Shown piece by piece: positions 37,919-47,238 of a DNA stretch of 64,000 bases. The position numbers were made by a program, and so were the translations under genes. This DNA is from Acinetobacter halotolerans (GTDB lineage: Bacteria > Pseudomonadota > Gammaproteobacteria > Pseudomonadales > Moraxellaceae), in NCBI RefSeq assembly GCF_004208515.1, contig NZ_SGIM01000007.1:123969-187968 (forward strand). Reading direction: 5' to 3'. Below the pieces are notes generated by a model, which worked only from the letters and a program-made list of their open reading frames with translations, made no database searches and had not been told where the DNA came from. The number at the start of each line of letters is the position of its first letter. Position 1 is the stretch's first letter.

Positions 37919-38563
37919 CTAATCTGCTACGGAATGTTTGCTTAGACACCAAGCATGTTCATACGCGATGAGTTTACCTTTTAAATTTTCTGTATTCGAA
38001 GCTAATAATTTAATATCGTAATCTTCGCCATAGTGTTGAATCAACTCGTGTTCAGGAACAGAAAAGGGCGGTCCTGCTAATAGGTTTTGATCGTAGTCTA
38101 AGCTGATAAGTAATTGTGGGGCTTGGTGAGTGATTTTAACTAGATGTCGTGTATATCGTGTGCGCATTTTTTCAGGTAATGCAATCAGTGCTGCTCGGTC
38201 ATAAATTGCATCAATCTTACCAATTCGCGCTGCTGTTAATTCAAAAAAATCCCCGACAAAGAGTTTGATTTGAGGGTGTTGATAATGAGTCAAATGACCG
38301 ATTTGAGATTCTTGAAAAGTGAGTCCCAAGTCTAAAATCAGATCTTGAATCGCAATCGGACTCAGATCTATAGCTATCACATGATAGCCTTGCTCAATGA
38401 GCCTGTTTATATCTAGGCTTTTACCGCATAGTGGAACAAAAATGGTTGCGCCTTTTGCTAAATTTAAGTACGGAAAATATTTTGTAAGTAATGTGTGGGG
38501 CTGATTTTGATGAAAGCCGATGTTATTGTTTTGCCATTTGTCATGCCAAAAGTCATGTTGCAT
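37919..38563 (-). CDS. tpm: Thiopurine S-methyltransferase
   Basis: SAM-dependent methyltransferase of 214 residues. The family start HDFWHDKWQNNNIGFHQ, the SAM-binding FVPLCGKSLD and IAIDLSPIAI, and DAIYDRAALIALP all match bacterial TPMT. Bacterial enzymes methylate thiopurines and detoxify selenium and tellurium oxyanions. It follows the DedA gene by 28 bases on the same strand and may be co-transcribed. Confidence 0.92.
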   Translation of the reverse strand: MQHDFWHDKWQNNNIGFHQNQPHTLLTKYFPYLNLAKGATIFVPLCGKSLDINRLIEQGYHVIAIDLSPIAIQDLILDLGLTFQESQIGHLTHYQHPQIKLFVGDFFELTAARIGKIDAIYDRAALIALPEKMRTRYTRHLVKITHQAPQLLISLDYDQNLLAGPPFSVPEHELIQHYGEDYDIKLLASNTENLKGKLIAYEHAWCLSKHSVAD

Positions 38564-38591
38564 TTTTAAAACCTCAATCTTTATTTAAAAC

Positions 38592-39203
38592 CTATCGTTT
38601 TGATAAATAAAATTTCTTTGCGAATCGCCAAAAAACATAAAGAATAGCAATAGTCAAAATAATATAACCGACACGTTGAGTGGTCGCAGTCATCAATGCT
38701 TGGTTTTCACTAAAATAATAACCGACACATGCAAGAAAACTGGTCCAAATTACGGTTCCAGCAGCGCTATACATCATAAACTTTCCGAAATGCATATTGC
38801 TCATACCCGCAGGAATACTAATTAGTGAGCGGACTGCAGGAATCATTCGACCAAAAAAGACGACACGATGCCCATGTTTTTCAAACCAAGTTAAGGACTT
38901 TTCTAAGTCGGTTGTGGTTATTCGTAGATATTTCCCATAACGTGCGATAAAACTGAATAAGTGTTGCTGTGGAATCTTTCGACCAACCCAATACAACAGC
39001 ATTGCGGCTAACAGTGAGCCTGCACTTCCTGCAATAATCACACCGATCAAACTCAGGTCACCTTTCGCAGCTGCGTAGCCCGCTGAGGTCATAATCACTT
39101 CTGAAGGTATAGGTGGAAAAACATTGTCGAGAAACATGAGAAATGCAATACCTAGATAACCTAGTTTCTCCATGATGGATAAGACCCAATCTTCTAGTCC
39201 CAT
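38592..39203 (-). CDS. DedA-family membrane protein
   Basis: A 203-residue inner-membrane protein of the DedA (SNARE-associated, VTT) family. The family motifs FLDNVFPPIPSEVIM near the N terminus and FFGRMIPAVRSLISIPAGM are intact, including the acidic and arginine residues needed in relatives. DedA proteins help flip undecaprenyl phosphate or phospholipids and maintain membrane potential; the precise role here is not known. Confidence 0.9.
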   Translation of the reverse strand: MGLEDWVLSIMEKLGYLGIAFLMFLDNVFPPIPSEVIMTSAGYAAAKGDLSLIGVIIAGSAGSLLAAMLLYWVGRKIPQQHLFSFIARYGKYLRITTTDLEKSLTWFEKHGHRVVFFGRMIPAVRSLISIPAGMSNMHFGKFMMYSAAGTVIWTSFLACVGYYFSENQALMTATTQRVGYIILTIAILYVFWRFAKKFYLSKR

Positions 39204-39300
39204 ATATCTTTAAATCTACTTATATTTTGAGATGATTTAGAATAATTGCGATTAGATGAAGGCTCAATGAGGTATTGGTTAACAGCTTTAACTTAAATGA

Positions 39301-39331
39301 AAAAGCCTTAGCAGAAGAAGCTAAGGCTTTA
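39301..39331 (-). terminator. Terminator of trhO
   Basis: AAAGCCTTAGC and GCTAAGGCTTT form a perfect 11-base stem with a seven-base loop, followed by TTTCATTT on the minus strand. Confidence 0.8.
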
Positions 39332-39351
39332 GATGCCTTTGTGGATAAAGC

Positions 39352-40284
39352 CTATAGGCGTTTGCGTTTGGCAGCAGTAATTTGTGACTGACGCATACGG
39401 AAGCCTGCTTTTTGTTTGTCCGTTGTTTTATCAATACAGTAAACACAAGAAACACCATGTTCATAGCTTGATAACTCTGACTCAGCTTTCGTTAGAGGCC
39501 AACCACATGCATGACATTTGATATTTTCACCTTCTTCAACACCGTGCGTCACTGCGGTACGACCATCAAAGACAAAGCATTCACCTTCCCAGAGGCTTTC
39601 TTCAGCAGGCGTTTCTTCAAGGTATTTTAGAATACCGCCTTTAAGATGGTAAACCTCGTTAAACCCTTCTTGTAAGAGTAGCGAGGTTGATTTCTCACAA
39701 CGAATACCACCTGTACAGAACATCGCAATTTTTTTGTCTTTATGCTGCTCAAGGTTTTGTTTTACATAGTCTGGAAATTCACGGAAAGATTCTGTTTTAG
39801 GGTCAACTGCACCTTTGAATGTTCCCGCTTTATATTCGTAATCGTTACGTGTATCGATTAAGATCACATCATCACGTGCAATCAGTTCATTCCATTCTTT
39901 TGGATCAAGGTAGTGACCTACTAAATCGCGTGGTTTAACTTCTACGCCTAAAGTCACAATTTCATTTTTAAGCTTAATTTTCATTTTACGGAATGGTTTG
40001 TCAGAGCTATGAGACTCTTTGTATTCCATTGCTGTAAAACCTTCATCCAGTAGAAAACGATGAATTGTGTCAATTGCTGCGCGATCACCTGCAACCGTAC
40101 CGTTGATTCCTTCTGAAGCTACAATCAGAGTTCCACACAAATTGATACCCTTCACTAAGTCTAAAAGACGTTGTTGCAGATCTGCTGCATCCGAAACTTC
40201 TTTAAATTGATATAGTGCCGCAACAACCCAATTTGTGGTCGCTTGCTGTTCTACAGGTGCAAGCTGTTCTACAGTAGCGTTCAT
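39352..40284 (-). CDS. trhO: tRNA uridine(34) hydroxylase
   Basis: Oxygen-dependent enzyme (YceA/TrhO family, 310 residues) that hydroxylates uridine 34 of tRNAs on the way to 5-carboxymethoxyuridine or methoxyuridine. The N-terminal acylphosphatase-like domain is followed by a rhodanese domain (LIDTRNDYEYKAGTFKGAV, active loop MFCTGGIRCEKS) and a cysteine-rich tail (CHACGWPLT, CVYC). Start at 40284 (MNATVEQ) has GGAG six bases upstream. Confidence 0.93.
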   Translation of the reverse strand: MNATVEQLAPVEQQATTNWVVAALYQFKEVSDAADLQQRLLDLVKGINLCGTLIVASEGINGTVAGDRAAIDTIHRFLLDEGFTAMEYKESHSSDKPFRKMKIKLKNEIVTLGVEVKPRDLVGHYLDPKEWNELIARDDVILIDTRNDYEYKAGTFKGAVDPKTESFREFPDYVKQNLEQHKDKKIAMFCTGGIRCEKSTSLLLQEGFNEVYHLKGGILKYLEETPAEESLWEGECFVFDGRTAVTHGVEEGENIKCHACGWPLTKAESELSSYEHGVSCVYCIDKTTDKQKAGFRMRQSQITAAKRKRL

Positions 40285-40394
40285 GGATAACTCCAAATGT
40301 ATTAAGATAGGAAAATTAAGGCGCACATTTTAGCGCGAAATCTGAAAATAAGCGAGAAAACCATAAAATTAATATGGTTTTATAGGAGTTGGTT

Positions 40395-40883
40395 TTGAGT
40401 AGCGATCGTCGAATTCCATCATTGACCCCATGTGCAGGGCGTTGTTCAACGGTATTTGGTGATCTGGTTTGTCGTGGTTGTCGCCGTTTTAATCATGAAG
40501 TCATTCAATGGAATACCTATAGTCCAGAACAAAGATTGGCGGTGTGGCGACGCTTAGATGCGCAGCTAGACCAAATCTTAGTGCCTTTGTTGCCTAATGC
40601 AAATCTTCCGCATGTTGAAGGTTTTATTCATAGCCGACATATTCGTATACTGGATACCGCGAGTGCAGGGCGTAAGCTTTATCATGCGCTTAAGCTTTGT
40701 GAAAAAAATAAACAACTTGCCCATGATAGTGGGTTAGGTGTGGTTGATAAGCAAGTAAAGCCGATCTGGGATGAGTTTGAGCGTCGGGTATTGGCTTTGG
40801 CCAAGGCGAGTTATGAATTGGCATGGTTACGTGCAAATGGTATTAGTCATAACTTGATGCGTTTATTAGATGATGACGAGTAA
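40395..40883 (+). CDS. DUF1289 domain protein
   Basis: A 162-residue protein whose N-terminal DUF1289 part has the four-cysteine pattern PCAGRCSTVFGDLVCRGCRR, a likely metal-binding knuckle; the remainder is helical. Function is unknown. The start is a TTG at 40395 with AGGAG six bases upstream; no suitable ATG exists. It is divergent from trhO. Confidence 0.82.
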   Translation: MSSDRRIPSLTPCAGRCSTVFGDLVCRGCRRFNHEVIQWNTYSPEQRLAVWRRLDAQLDQILVPLLPNANLPHVEGFIHSRHIRILDTASAGRKLYHALKLCEKNKQLAHDSGLGVVDKQVKPIWDEFERRVLALAKASYELAWLRANGISHNLMRLLDDDE

Positions 40884-40904
40884 TTTGTTGAGGATTTTTC
40901 TAAT

Positions 40905-40934
40905 AAAAAAAGCTGCCAAATGGCAGCTTTTTTA
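40905..40934. terminator. Bidirectional terminator between convergent genes
   Basis: A-run, AGCTGCCA, two-base loop, TGGCAGCT and T-run: a symmetric strong terminator serving the DUF1289 gene and gltA. Confidence 0.85.
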
Positions 40935-40956
40935 AACATTAACTTTGTTTTAAAGA

Positions 40957-42231
40957 TTAACGTTTGATGTCGCGCTGAGCCTCGCCAGTATAAAGCTGAC
41001 GTGGGCGACCGATTTTGTATGGAGACGCATGCATTTCTAACCAGTGGCTGATCCAGCCAACGGTACGACCAAGTGCAAAAATAACAGTGAACATATCGGT
41101 CGGGATACCGATTGCTTTTAAGATAATGCCTGAGTAGAAATCGACATTTGGATAAAGCTTACGTTCAACGAAGTATGGGTCGTTCAGTGCAATTTTCTCA
41201 AGTTCCATTGCAAGTTCAAGCTGAGGATCGTTGATACCAAGCGCTTCAAGAACTTCGTCACACGTTTGTTTCATGACTTTTGCACGTGGATCAAAGTTTT
41301 TATACACACGGTGACCGAAGCCCATGAGTTTAACTTCTTTGCGCTTCACTTTTTCCATGAATTCAGCAACGTTTTCTACGCTACCGATTTCATCTAACAT
41401 GCGAAGTACAGCTTCGTTTGCGCCGCCGTGAGCAGGTCCCCAAAGTGCAGAAATCCCTGAAGAGATACATGCGTAAGGGTTTGCACCTGTAGAACCAGCA
41501 AGACGTACTGTCGAAGTAGACGCATTTTGCTCGTGGTCAGCATGAAGCGTGAAGATACGATCCATTGCTTTAGCAAGAACAGGATTTACTTTGTAATCAC
41601 GGTCAGCAGGTGTTGCAAACATCATGTGCAAGAAGTTTTCTGCATAACCTAAATCATTACGTGGGTAAATGAATGGTTGACCTACTGTGTACTTGTAGCT
41701 CCAAGCTGCAAGGGTAGGGATTTTTGCAATTAAACGGATTGCGGTAATTTCGCGGTGATTAACATCTTCAATATCTAAAGCGTTGTGATAGAACGCAGAT
41801 AAAGCACCAACAACACCAACCATGATCGCCATAGGGTGAGCATCACGACGGAAGCCATTAAAGAAACGGCTAACTTGATCGTGAACCATTGTGTGGTTGC
41901 GCACTTTAGCGTCAAATTCTGCTTTTTGTTCAGCAGTTGGAAGCTCACCATTTAACAATAAGTAGCAAGTTTCTAAGTAGTCTGCTTGAGTCGCTAATTG
42001 ATCAATTGGATAGCCACGGTGTAATAACACACCTTTGTCACCATCAATGAATGTGATCTTAGATTCGCAAGCAGCTGTCGCCATAAAACCAGGATCGAAA
42101 GTAAAGTGACCAGATGCCAATACATCTTTAACGTCAATTACATCTGGGCCCAATGTGCCGCTGTAAATTGGTAATTCAATTTCTTTGCCATCAAGCTGTA
42201 ATACGGCTTTTTTGCCAGTTGCTGCAGACAT
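40957..42231 (-). CDS. gltA: Citrate synthase
   Basis: Condenses acetyl-CoA with oxaloacetate, the entry step of the TCA cycle. At 424 residues it is the hexameric type II form of Gram-negative bacteria, usually NADH-inhibited. Conserved active-site parts are [34 protein letters not shown] and, near the C terminus, [17 protein letters not shown] lies ten bases before the ATG. It is divergent from the sdh-suc genes. Confidence 0.97.
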   Translation of the reverse strand: MSAATGKKAVLQLDGKEIELPIYSGTLGPDVIDVKDVLASGHFTFDPGFMATAACESKITFIDGDKGVLLHRGYPIDQLATQADYLETCYLLLNGELPTAEQKAEFDAKVRNHTMVHDQVSRFFNGFRRDAHPMAIMVGVVGALSAFYHNALDIEDVNHREITAIRLIAKIPTLAAWSYKYTVGQPFIYPRNDLGYAENFLHMMFATPADRDYKVNPVLAKAMDRIFTLHADHEQNASTSTVRLAGSTGANPYACISSGISALWGPAHGGANEAVLRMLDEIGSVENVAEFMEKVKRKEVKLMGFGHRVYKNFDPRAKVMKQTCDEVLEALGINDPQLELAMELEKIALNDPYFVERKLYPNVDFYSGIILKAIGIPTDMFTVIFALGRTVGWISHWLEMHASPYKIGRPRQLYTGEAQRDIKR

Positions 42232-43134
42232 TCAATAGATCTCCTGTCCTGGTGAATGATTATCTGACTCGAAATCCTAATCTTGTCATGTGCGAATCAG
42301 ACGGTGTCAAAATTTGCTATAAGATTAGTGGCTACTAAAATTTTGTCAATTATACTTAGGGATAAAAAATGACGTTGCTACAGTCAATTAGTCATTCAGT
42401 ATCAAAGGAAAAACTGAGTAAAATCACAGCACCGGTCGAGTATAATATGTCAAATCATGTTTCAGGTGCATAAAAAAAATGAAGCATCAGTACAATTGTA
42501 AGTAAATTTTTATTGTGGCGATATTTTGGTGCTTATAAAATAAAGACTTAGAATGTTTCAAAACTCTATATATCTCATGGTGTAGGATTGAATAGCGATT
42601 AAAAAATCGATTAAAAAATGTATTTATTTTGGAGGGAGTGATTCATTATGGTGCGCTTGTTTGTATAAAAAAAATACACTTCACTTTTTAAATGTGATCG
42701 TAATGAATAGATTATTGATTATTCATATTTAATATATAAATGAGGGGTATTATTTTTGACAATATTTATAACCGAGTGATTTACCCTGTTTTTACGCTAA
42801 AAACGTGTATTTTTTATGAAATGAATAAGAAAAAAATCAAGAAAGTAAAAAATATTTATAAATAATCCTTTGTTATTTTTATCTTTAAAAAACATGTGGA
42901 TATCTTGTTTTTATTTGCTGGCTAATGCTTGTTATTGTTGTTGTACTCGTGAATGATTCTTATTTAGTGGTTTTTTAGACTAAAGCGAAATCTGATTGTT
43001 TGTATTTTGATATTTCACGTCTTATAATTCGGTGTCGTTATATATAGGTTAGGCATGTGCTGTTCTTGCCTGACAATGCCAGCTTTCCTTTGAATTAATT
43101 CAAACAAACTCCAGTTGGAGTTTCTACCTACAGG
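42232..43134. other. Long AT-rich intergenic region between gltA and sdhC
   Basis: About 900 bases with no credible gene. It carries the gltA control region on the left and, near the right end, a likely sdh promoter. Scattered short direct repeats (for example GATTAAAAAAT twice near 42598) and long A/T runs are present; no tRNA or strong hairpin was seen. Confidence 0.6.
43000..43028 (+). promoter_or_regulatory. Likely promoter of sdhCDAB
   Basis: TTGTAT (43000-43005) and a perfect TATAAT (43023-43028) are spaced by 17 bases, about 100 bases before sdhC. The -35 match is weak. Confidence 0.45.
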
Positions 43135-43536
43135 ATGCCCGCTGTGAAAAGCAACAGACCTGTCAATTTGTCCATGGGTCAAGTGTTAGCGGTAAATTTA
43201 CGCTCACCCGTGGCTATTGCATCAATTCTACACCGTCTATCAGGTGTAATCGTTTTCTTACTCGTCGCAGTTCTTTTATGGATTTTGGATAAATCTTTAT
43301 CTTCACCAGAAGGATTTGACTACGTTAAAAATGTCGTTTTCGGAAATATCTGTGTACGTTTTATCGTATGGGTATTTGTAGCCGGCCTAATTTTCCACTT
43401 CATCGCAGGGATCAAGCATTTGCTTGCTGATGTCGGTTTTGCGGAAGAGTTACAAAGTGGTCGTATTGCAGCTACAGTTTCATTAATCTTGTCTGCGGTT
43501 TGTATTGTCGCAGCCTTCGTATGGATTATGTTCTGA
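43135..43536 (+). CDS. sdhC: Succinate dehydrogenase cytochrome b556 subunit
   Basis: Membrane anchor subunit of complex II, 133 residues, three helices. SILHRLSGVIVF carries the conserved His/Arg/Ser motif for quinone and heme, and FHFIAGIKHLLAD carries the axial heme histidine. The start is ATG 43135 or GTG 43144; the ribosome-binding site (AGG) fits either. It overlaps sdhD by one base. First gene of sdhCDAB. Confidence 0.93.
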   Translation: MPAVKSNRPVNLSMGQVLAVNLRSPVAIASILHRLSGVIVFLLVAVLLWILDKSLSSPEGFDYVKNVVFGNICVRFIVWVFVAGLIFHFIAGIKHLLADVGFAEELQSGRIAATVSLILSAVCIVAAFVWIMF

Positions 43537-43901
43537 TGAAAAGTGCTACAGGTTTAACAGGTTCAGGTTCTCGCGATTGGTACATCCAGCGTGTTAGTGC
43601 TGTGGTGTTGGCTGCTTATACTGTTGTTATATTCGGTTGGATCCTTTGCAATAGCGGATTCGGTTATGAACAGTGGGCTGGCTTTATGTTGACTTTGCCA
43701 ATGAAGATTTTTTCTTTATTAGCAGTGTTGTCGCTGGTTGCACACGCTTGGATTGGTATGTGGCAAGTCTTTACTGATTATGTAACGACTCGTCAAATGG
43801 GTCCTTCGGCTTCAGGTTTACGCCTTGTGCTCACTACTGCTGTGATTATTTCAGTATTCGTGTACGCAATCTGGGGTATCCAGATTTTCTGGGCAAATTG
43901 A
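43536..43901 (+). CDS. sdhD: Succinate dehydrogenase membrane anchor subunit
   Basis: Second membrane anchor of complex II, 121 residues, three helices. GSGSRDWYIQRVSAVVLAAY is the N-terminal motif and VAHAWIGMWQVFTDY contains the heme-binding histidine and quinone-site residues. The ATG overlaps the sdhC stop (TGATG), so translation is coupled; the longer frame starting inside sdhC is rejected. Confidence 0.93.
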   Translation: MKSATGLTGSGSRDWYIQRVSAVVLAAYTVVIFGWILCNSGFGYEQWAGFMLTLPMKIFSLLAVLSLVAHAWIGMWQVFTDYVTTRQMGPSASGLRLVLTTAVIISVFVYAIWGIQIFWAN

Positions 43902-43913
43902 TAGGAAGAGATC

Positions 43914-45806
43914 ATGGCAACTACCCCTAAAGAAAATTATTCAAACATCCAAACCCTATCATTTGACGCAGTTATCGTTGGTGGTGGTGGTTCTGGTATG
44001 CGTGCTGCTTACCAACTTGCTCAAGCTGGTTTAAAAGTTGCGGTATTGACCAAAGTATTCCCAACGCGTTCGCATACTGTTGCTGCTCAAGGTGGTATTG
44101 GTGCGTCGTTAGGTAATATGCAGGAAGATAACTGGCACTATCACTTTTATGACACGGTTAAAGGTTCTGACTGGTTAGGTGATCAGGACGCAATCGAGTT
44201 TATGACGCGTGAAGCACCGAAAGTTGTTTATGAGCTTGAACACTTAGGTATGCCTTTTGACCGAAATGAAGATGGTACGATCTACCAGCGTCCATTTGGT
44301 GGTCACTCTGCAAATTACGGTGAAAAAGCGGTTCCACGTGCTTGTGCTGCTGCTGACCGTACTGGTCATGCATTGCTTCATACTTTGTATCAAAGCAACG
44401 TGAAAATGGGGACTCAGTTTTACGTTGAATGGATTGCATTAGATTTAATCCGTAACGAAGCAGGCGACGTACTTGGTGTTACAGCGATTGACCAAGAAAC
44501 TGGTAATATTGCTGTGTTCCAAGCCAAAGCAACATTATTTGCTACTGGTGGTGCAGGTCGTGTTTACCGCGCATCTACCAATGCCTATATCAATACTGGT
44601 GACGGTCTTGGTATGGCGGCGCGTGCAGGTATTCCATTACAAGATATGGAATTCTGGCAGTTCCACCCAACAGGTGTTGCGGGCGCAGGCGTATTGTTGA
44701 CTGAAGGTTGTCGTGGTGAAGGTGGTATCCTTCGTAACAAAGACGGCGAACCATTTATGGAACGTTATGCACCGACTTTAAAAGACTTGGCACCACGTGA
44801 CTTCGTATCACGTTCTATGGACCAAGAAATTAAAGAAGGTCGTGGCTGTGGTCCTAAAGCGGATTATATCTTATTGGATATGACGCATTTGGGTGCTGAA
44901 ACGATTATGAAGCGTCTACCATCTGTATTTGAGATTGGTAAGAAGTTTGCAAACGTTGACTGTACCAAAGAGCCAATTCCTGTTGTGCCAACAATCCATT
45001 ATCAAATGGGTGGTATTCCTACCAATATTCATGGTCAAGTGGTTGTACCGCATGGCGTGGAAGAAGGTGAGTTTTCTGCACATTATGATAAAGATTCGAA
45101 AGAATATACCTATAAAGGTACGCGTGATTATGTAAAACCTGTTAAGGGCTTTTACGCAATTGGCGAATGTTCTTGTGTGTCTGTACATGGGGCAAACCGT
45201 TTAGGTACGAACTCATTGCTTGATTTGGTTGTGTTTGGTAAAGCAGCGGGTGAACATATCATTGATTACGTGACTAAACATCATGGCGATGACTATGCTC
45301 CACTTCCAACAGATGTATTGGAAAATACATTGGCGCGCGTGCGTAAATTGGATGAATCAGCTACGGGTGAAAATGCACAAGAAGTTGCAGATGTTATTCG
45401 TGACATCGTACAAGACCATGCTGGTGTATTCCGTACTCAAGCGTTGCTTGACAAAGGCGTGAAAGAAATTCTTGCGATTGAATCACGTGTGCGTAACATT
45501 CATTTAAAAGACAAATCTAAAGTATTTAACACAGCGCGTGTTGAAGCATTAGAAGTTGAAAATTTATATGAAGTTGCAAAAGCAACCTTGATTTCTGCTG
45601 CTGCTCGTAAAGAGTGTCGTGGTGCGCATACTGTTGTTGATTATGAATTAGCACCTGATCACCCGACTTATTCTTATGGCCGTCGTGATGATGAATGGAT
45701 GAAACATACGTTATGGTATTCAGCAGACAATCGTCTTGAATATAAGCCAGTTCGTTTCAAACCATTGACGGTTGAAGCAATTGAACCTAAACCACGTACA
45801 TTCTAA
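43914..45806 (+). CDS. sdhA: Succinate dehydrogenase flavoprotein subunit
   Basis: Catalytic subunit of complex II, 630 residues, facing the cytoplasm. It oxidises succinate to fumarate. The dinucleotide motif [16 protein letters not shown], the covalent-FAD histidine in [14 protein letters not shown], the HPTGV loop and the active-site region [14 protein letters not shown] are intact. The tail [17 protein letters not shown] is typical. GGAAGAG lies upstream of the ATG. Confidence 0.97.
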   Translation: MATTPKENYSNIQTLSFDAVIVGGGGSGMRAAYQLAQAGLKVAVLTKVFPTRSHTVAAQGGIGASLGNMQEDNWHYHFYDTVKGSDWLGDQDAIEFMTREAPKVVYELEHLGMPFDRNEDGTIYQRPFGGHSANYGEKAVPRACAAADRTGHALLHTLYQSNVKMGTQFYVEWIALDLIRNEAGDVLGVTAIDQETGNIAVFQAKATLFATGGAGRVYRASTNAYINTGDGLGMAARAGIPLQDMEFWQFHPTGVAGAGVLLTEGCRGEGGILRNKDGEPFMERYAPTLKDLAPRDFVSRSMDQEIKEGRGCGPKADYILLDMTHLGAETIMKRLPSVFEIGKKFANVDCTKEPIPVVPTIHYQMGGIPTNIHGQVVVPHGVEEGEFSAHYDKDSKEYTYKGTRDYVKPVKGFYAIGECSCVSVHGANRLGTNSLLDLVVFGKAAGEHIIDYVTKHHGDDYAPLPTDVLENTLARVRKLDESATGENAQEVADVIRDIVQDHAGVFRTQALLDKGVKEILAIESRVRNIHLKDKSKVFNTARVEALEVENLYEVAKATLISAAARKECRGAHTVVDYELAPDHPTYSYGRRDDEWMKHTLWYSADNRLEYKPVRFKPLTVEAIEPKPRTF

Positions 45807-45820
45807 TCGGGAGAACAAAG

Positions 45821-46531
45821 ATGAGTAGAGGCACTCGTACATTCGAAATCTACCGCTATGATCCTGATAAGGACAAAGCGCCGTACATGCAAACTTTTAA
45901 ACTTGAGTTAACGGATAAGCATCGTATGTTGCTTGATGCGTTACTTGCGTTGAAAGTGCAGGATGAGACATTAACATTCCGCCGTTCATGCCGTGAAGGT
46001 ATTTGTGGTTCGGATGGTGTGAACATCAATGGTAAAAATGGTTTGGCTTGTTTGTGGAACCTAAACGACCTACCAGAGAAGATTGTGATTCGTCCTTTGC
46101 CTGGTTTGCCAGTGGTAAAAGACTTGGTTGTAGATATGAACCAGTTCTATGACCAATATAACAAGATTCACCCATTCTTGATCAATGATCAACCTGCACC
46201 AGCTAAAGAGCGTTTACAGTCTCAAGCAGAGCGTGAGCATTTAGATGGTTTGTATGAATGTATTCTTTGTGCATGTTGTTCAACAGCATGTCCATCATTC
46301 TGGTGGAACCCTGATAAGTTCCTTGGACCATCTGCATTGTTAAATGCATATCGCTTTATCATTGACTCTCGTGATACAGCAACGCAAGAACGTTTGGCTC
46401 GTTTAGACGATCCATTCAGCTTGTTCCGTTGTAAGGGAATCATGAACTGTGTATCAGTATGTCCTAAAGGGTTGAACCCGACGAAGGCAATTGGCCACAT
46501 TCGTAATATGCTGTTAGATCAAGCTGGTTAA
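45821..46531 (+). CDS. sdhB: Succinate dehydrogenase iron-sulfur subunit
   Basis: Electron-transfer subunit of complex II, 236 residues. The three cluster-binding regions are visible: [22 protein letters not shown] for 2Fe-2S (in context), [16 protein letters not shown], and [17 protein letters not shown] for the 4Fe-4S and 3Fe-4S centres. It follows sdhA by 14 bases with GGGAG before the ATG. Last gene of sdhCDAB; a terminator follows. Confidence 0.97.
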   Translation: MSRGTRTFEIYRYDPDKDKAPYMQTFKLELTDKHRMLLDALLALKVQDETLTFRRSCREGICGSDGVNINGKNGLACLWNLNDLPEKIVIRPLPGLPVVKDLVVDMNQFYDQYNKIHPFLINDQPAPAKERLQSQAEREHLDGLYECILCACCSTACPSFWWNPDKFLGPSALLNAYRFIIDSRDTATQERLARLDDPFSLFRCKGIMNCVSVCPKGLNPTKAIGHIRNMLLDQAG

Positions 46532-46547
46532 TCTAGTTTTCTAATGC

Positions 46548-46582
46548 AAAAACGGAAGTTTCGAAAGAAGCTTCCGTTTTTT
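46548..46582 (+). terminator. Terminator of sdhCDAB
   Basis: AAAACGGAAG and CTTCCGTTTT pair around a 12-base loop, followed by T residues. Confidence 0.75.
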
Positions 46583-47238
46583 ATTTGTGGGTGTTTTTGA
46601 CTTGAAATGGCTGTTGAATGCACTACTGGGCGTGTTAATTAAATATATAAGTCATACTGTTAAGTATAATAATAAAAATAGATATCGGGTGCGATGCTTT
46701 ATTTTTAAACACTGTGCATGATGTTTGTGCAAGTTTTGTAGAGAATCTTAAACTTTGGTCGATAAAAGCGCAACTTTTATAAAAAGGGCGGTATATTAGA
46801 GCATAATTTGTAGTATGTATTTCGCTGCTTTATGGATGGTATGTGTCAAAAAAATCAATCCAAGCGTGATAACATGTTAGCATTTCTGCCACAGCTAAAA
46901 GCAAAAAATAAGTTTATCCTTAGAGGTGTCTTTGGTTGACATCTTAGGGGGTTATTTTAGCTTTTTCTGGGAGTCATTTTAGAAAAGTTAAAGATCGATT
47001 TAATTTTTCTAAAATGATTTGCAAAAAATTGCTCGATTTCATCGAGTATAAGAATGAGTTATGTGCTTTGGATTGAAAGTGCATAGCTCATTTATTACAT
47101 CAAAGGAAGTATTCCGGATGTGTAGTAATGATGTCTCAGGGTTGTAAGATCTTGGGCTGTAGTGTCTTGTTACCAATTTGACATTATGAATCATGGGTGT
47201 GCTTAAAAGGCAACCCGTAATATTTTTTGCAATAGGAA
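46583..47238 (+). other. Intergenic region before sucA with a hairpin cluster
   Basis: No gene is seen. Between 46918 and 47092 four successive inverted repeats occur: AGGTGTC/GACATCT, a 13-base stem at 46980-47011, CTCGAT-TTC-ATCGAG at 47032-47046, and an imperfect 14-base stem at 47053-47092. It could be a structured leader or a small RNA gene. Confidence 0.5.
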
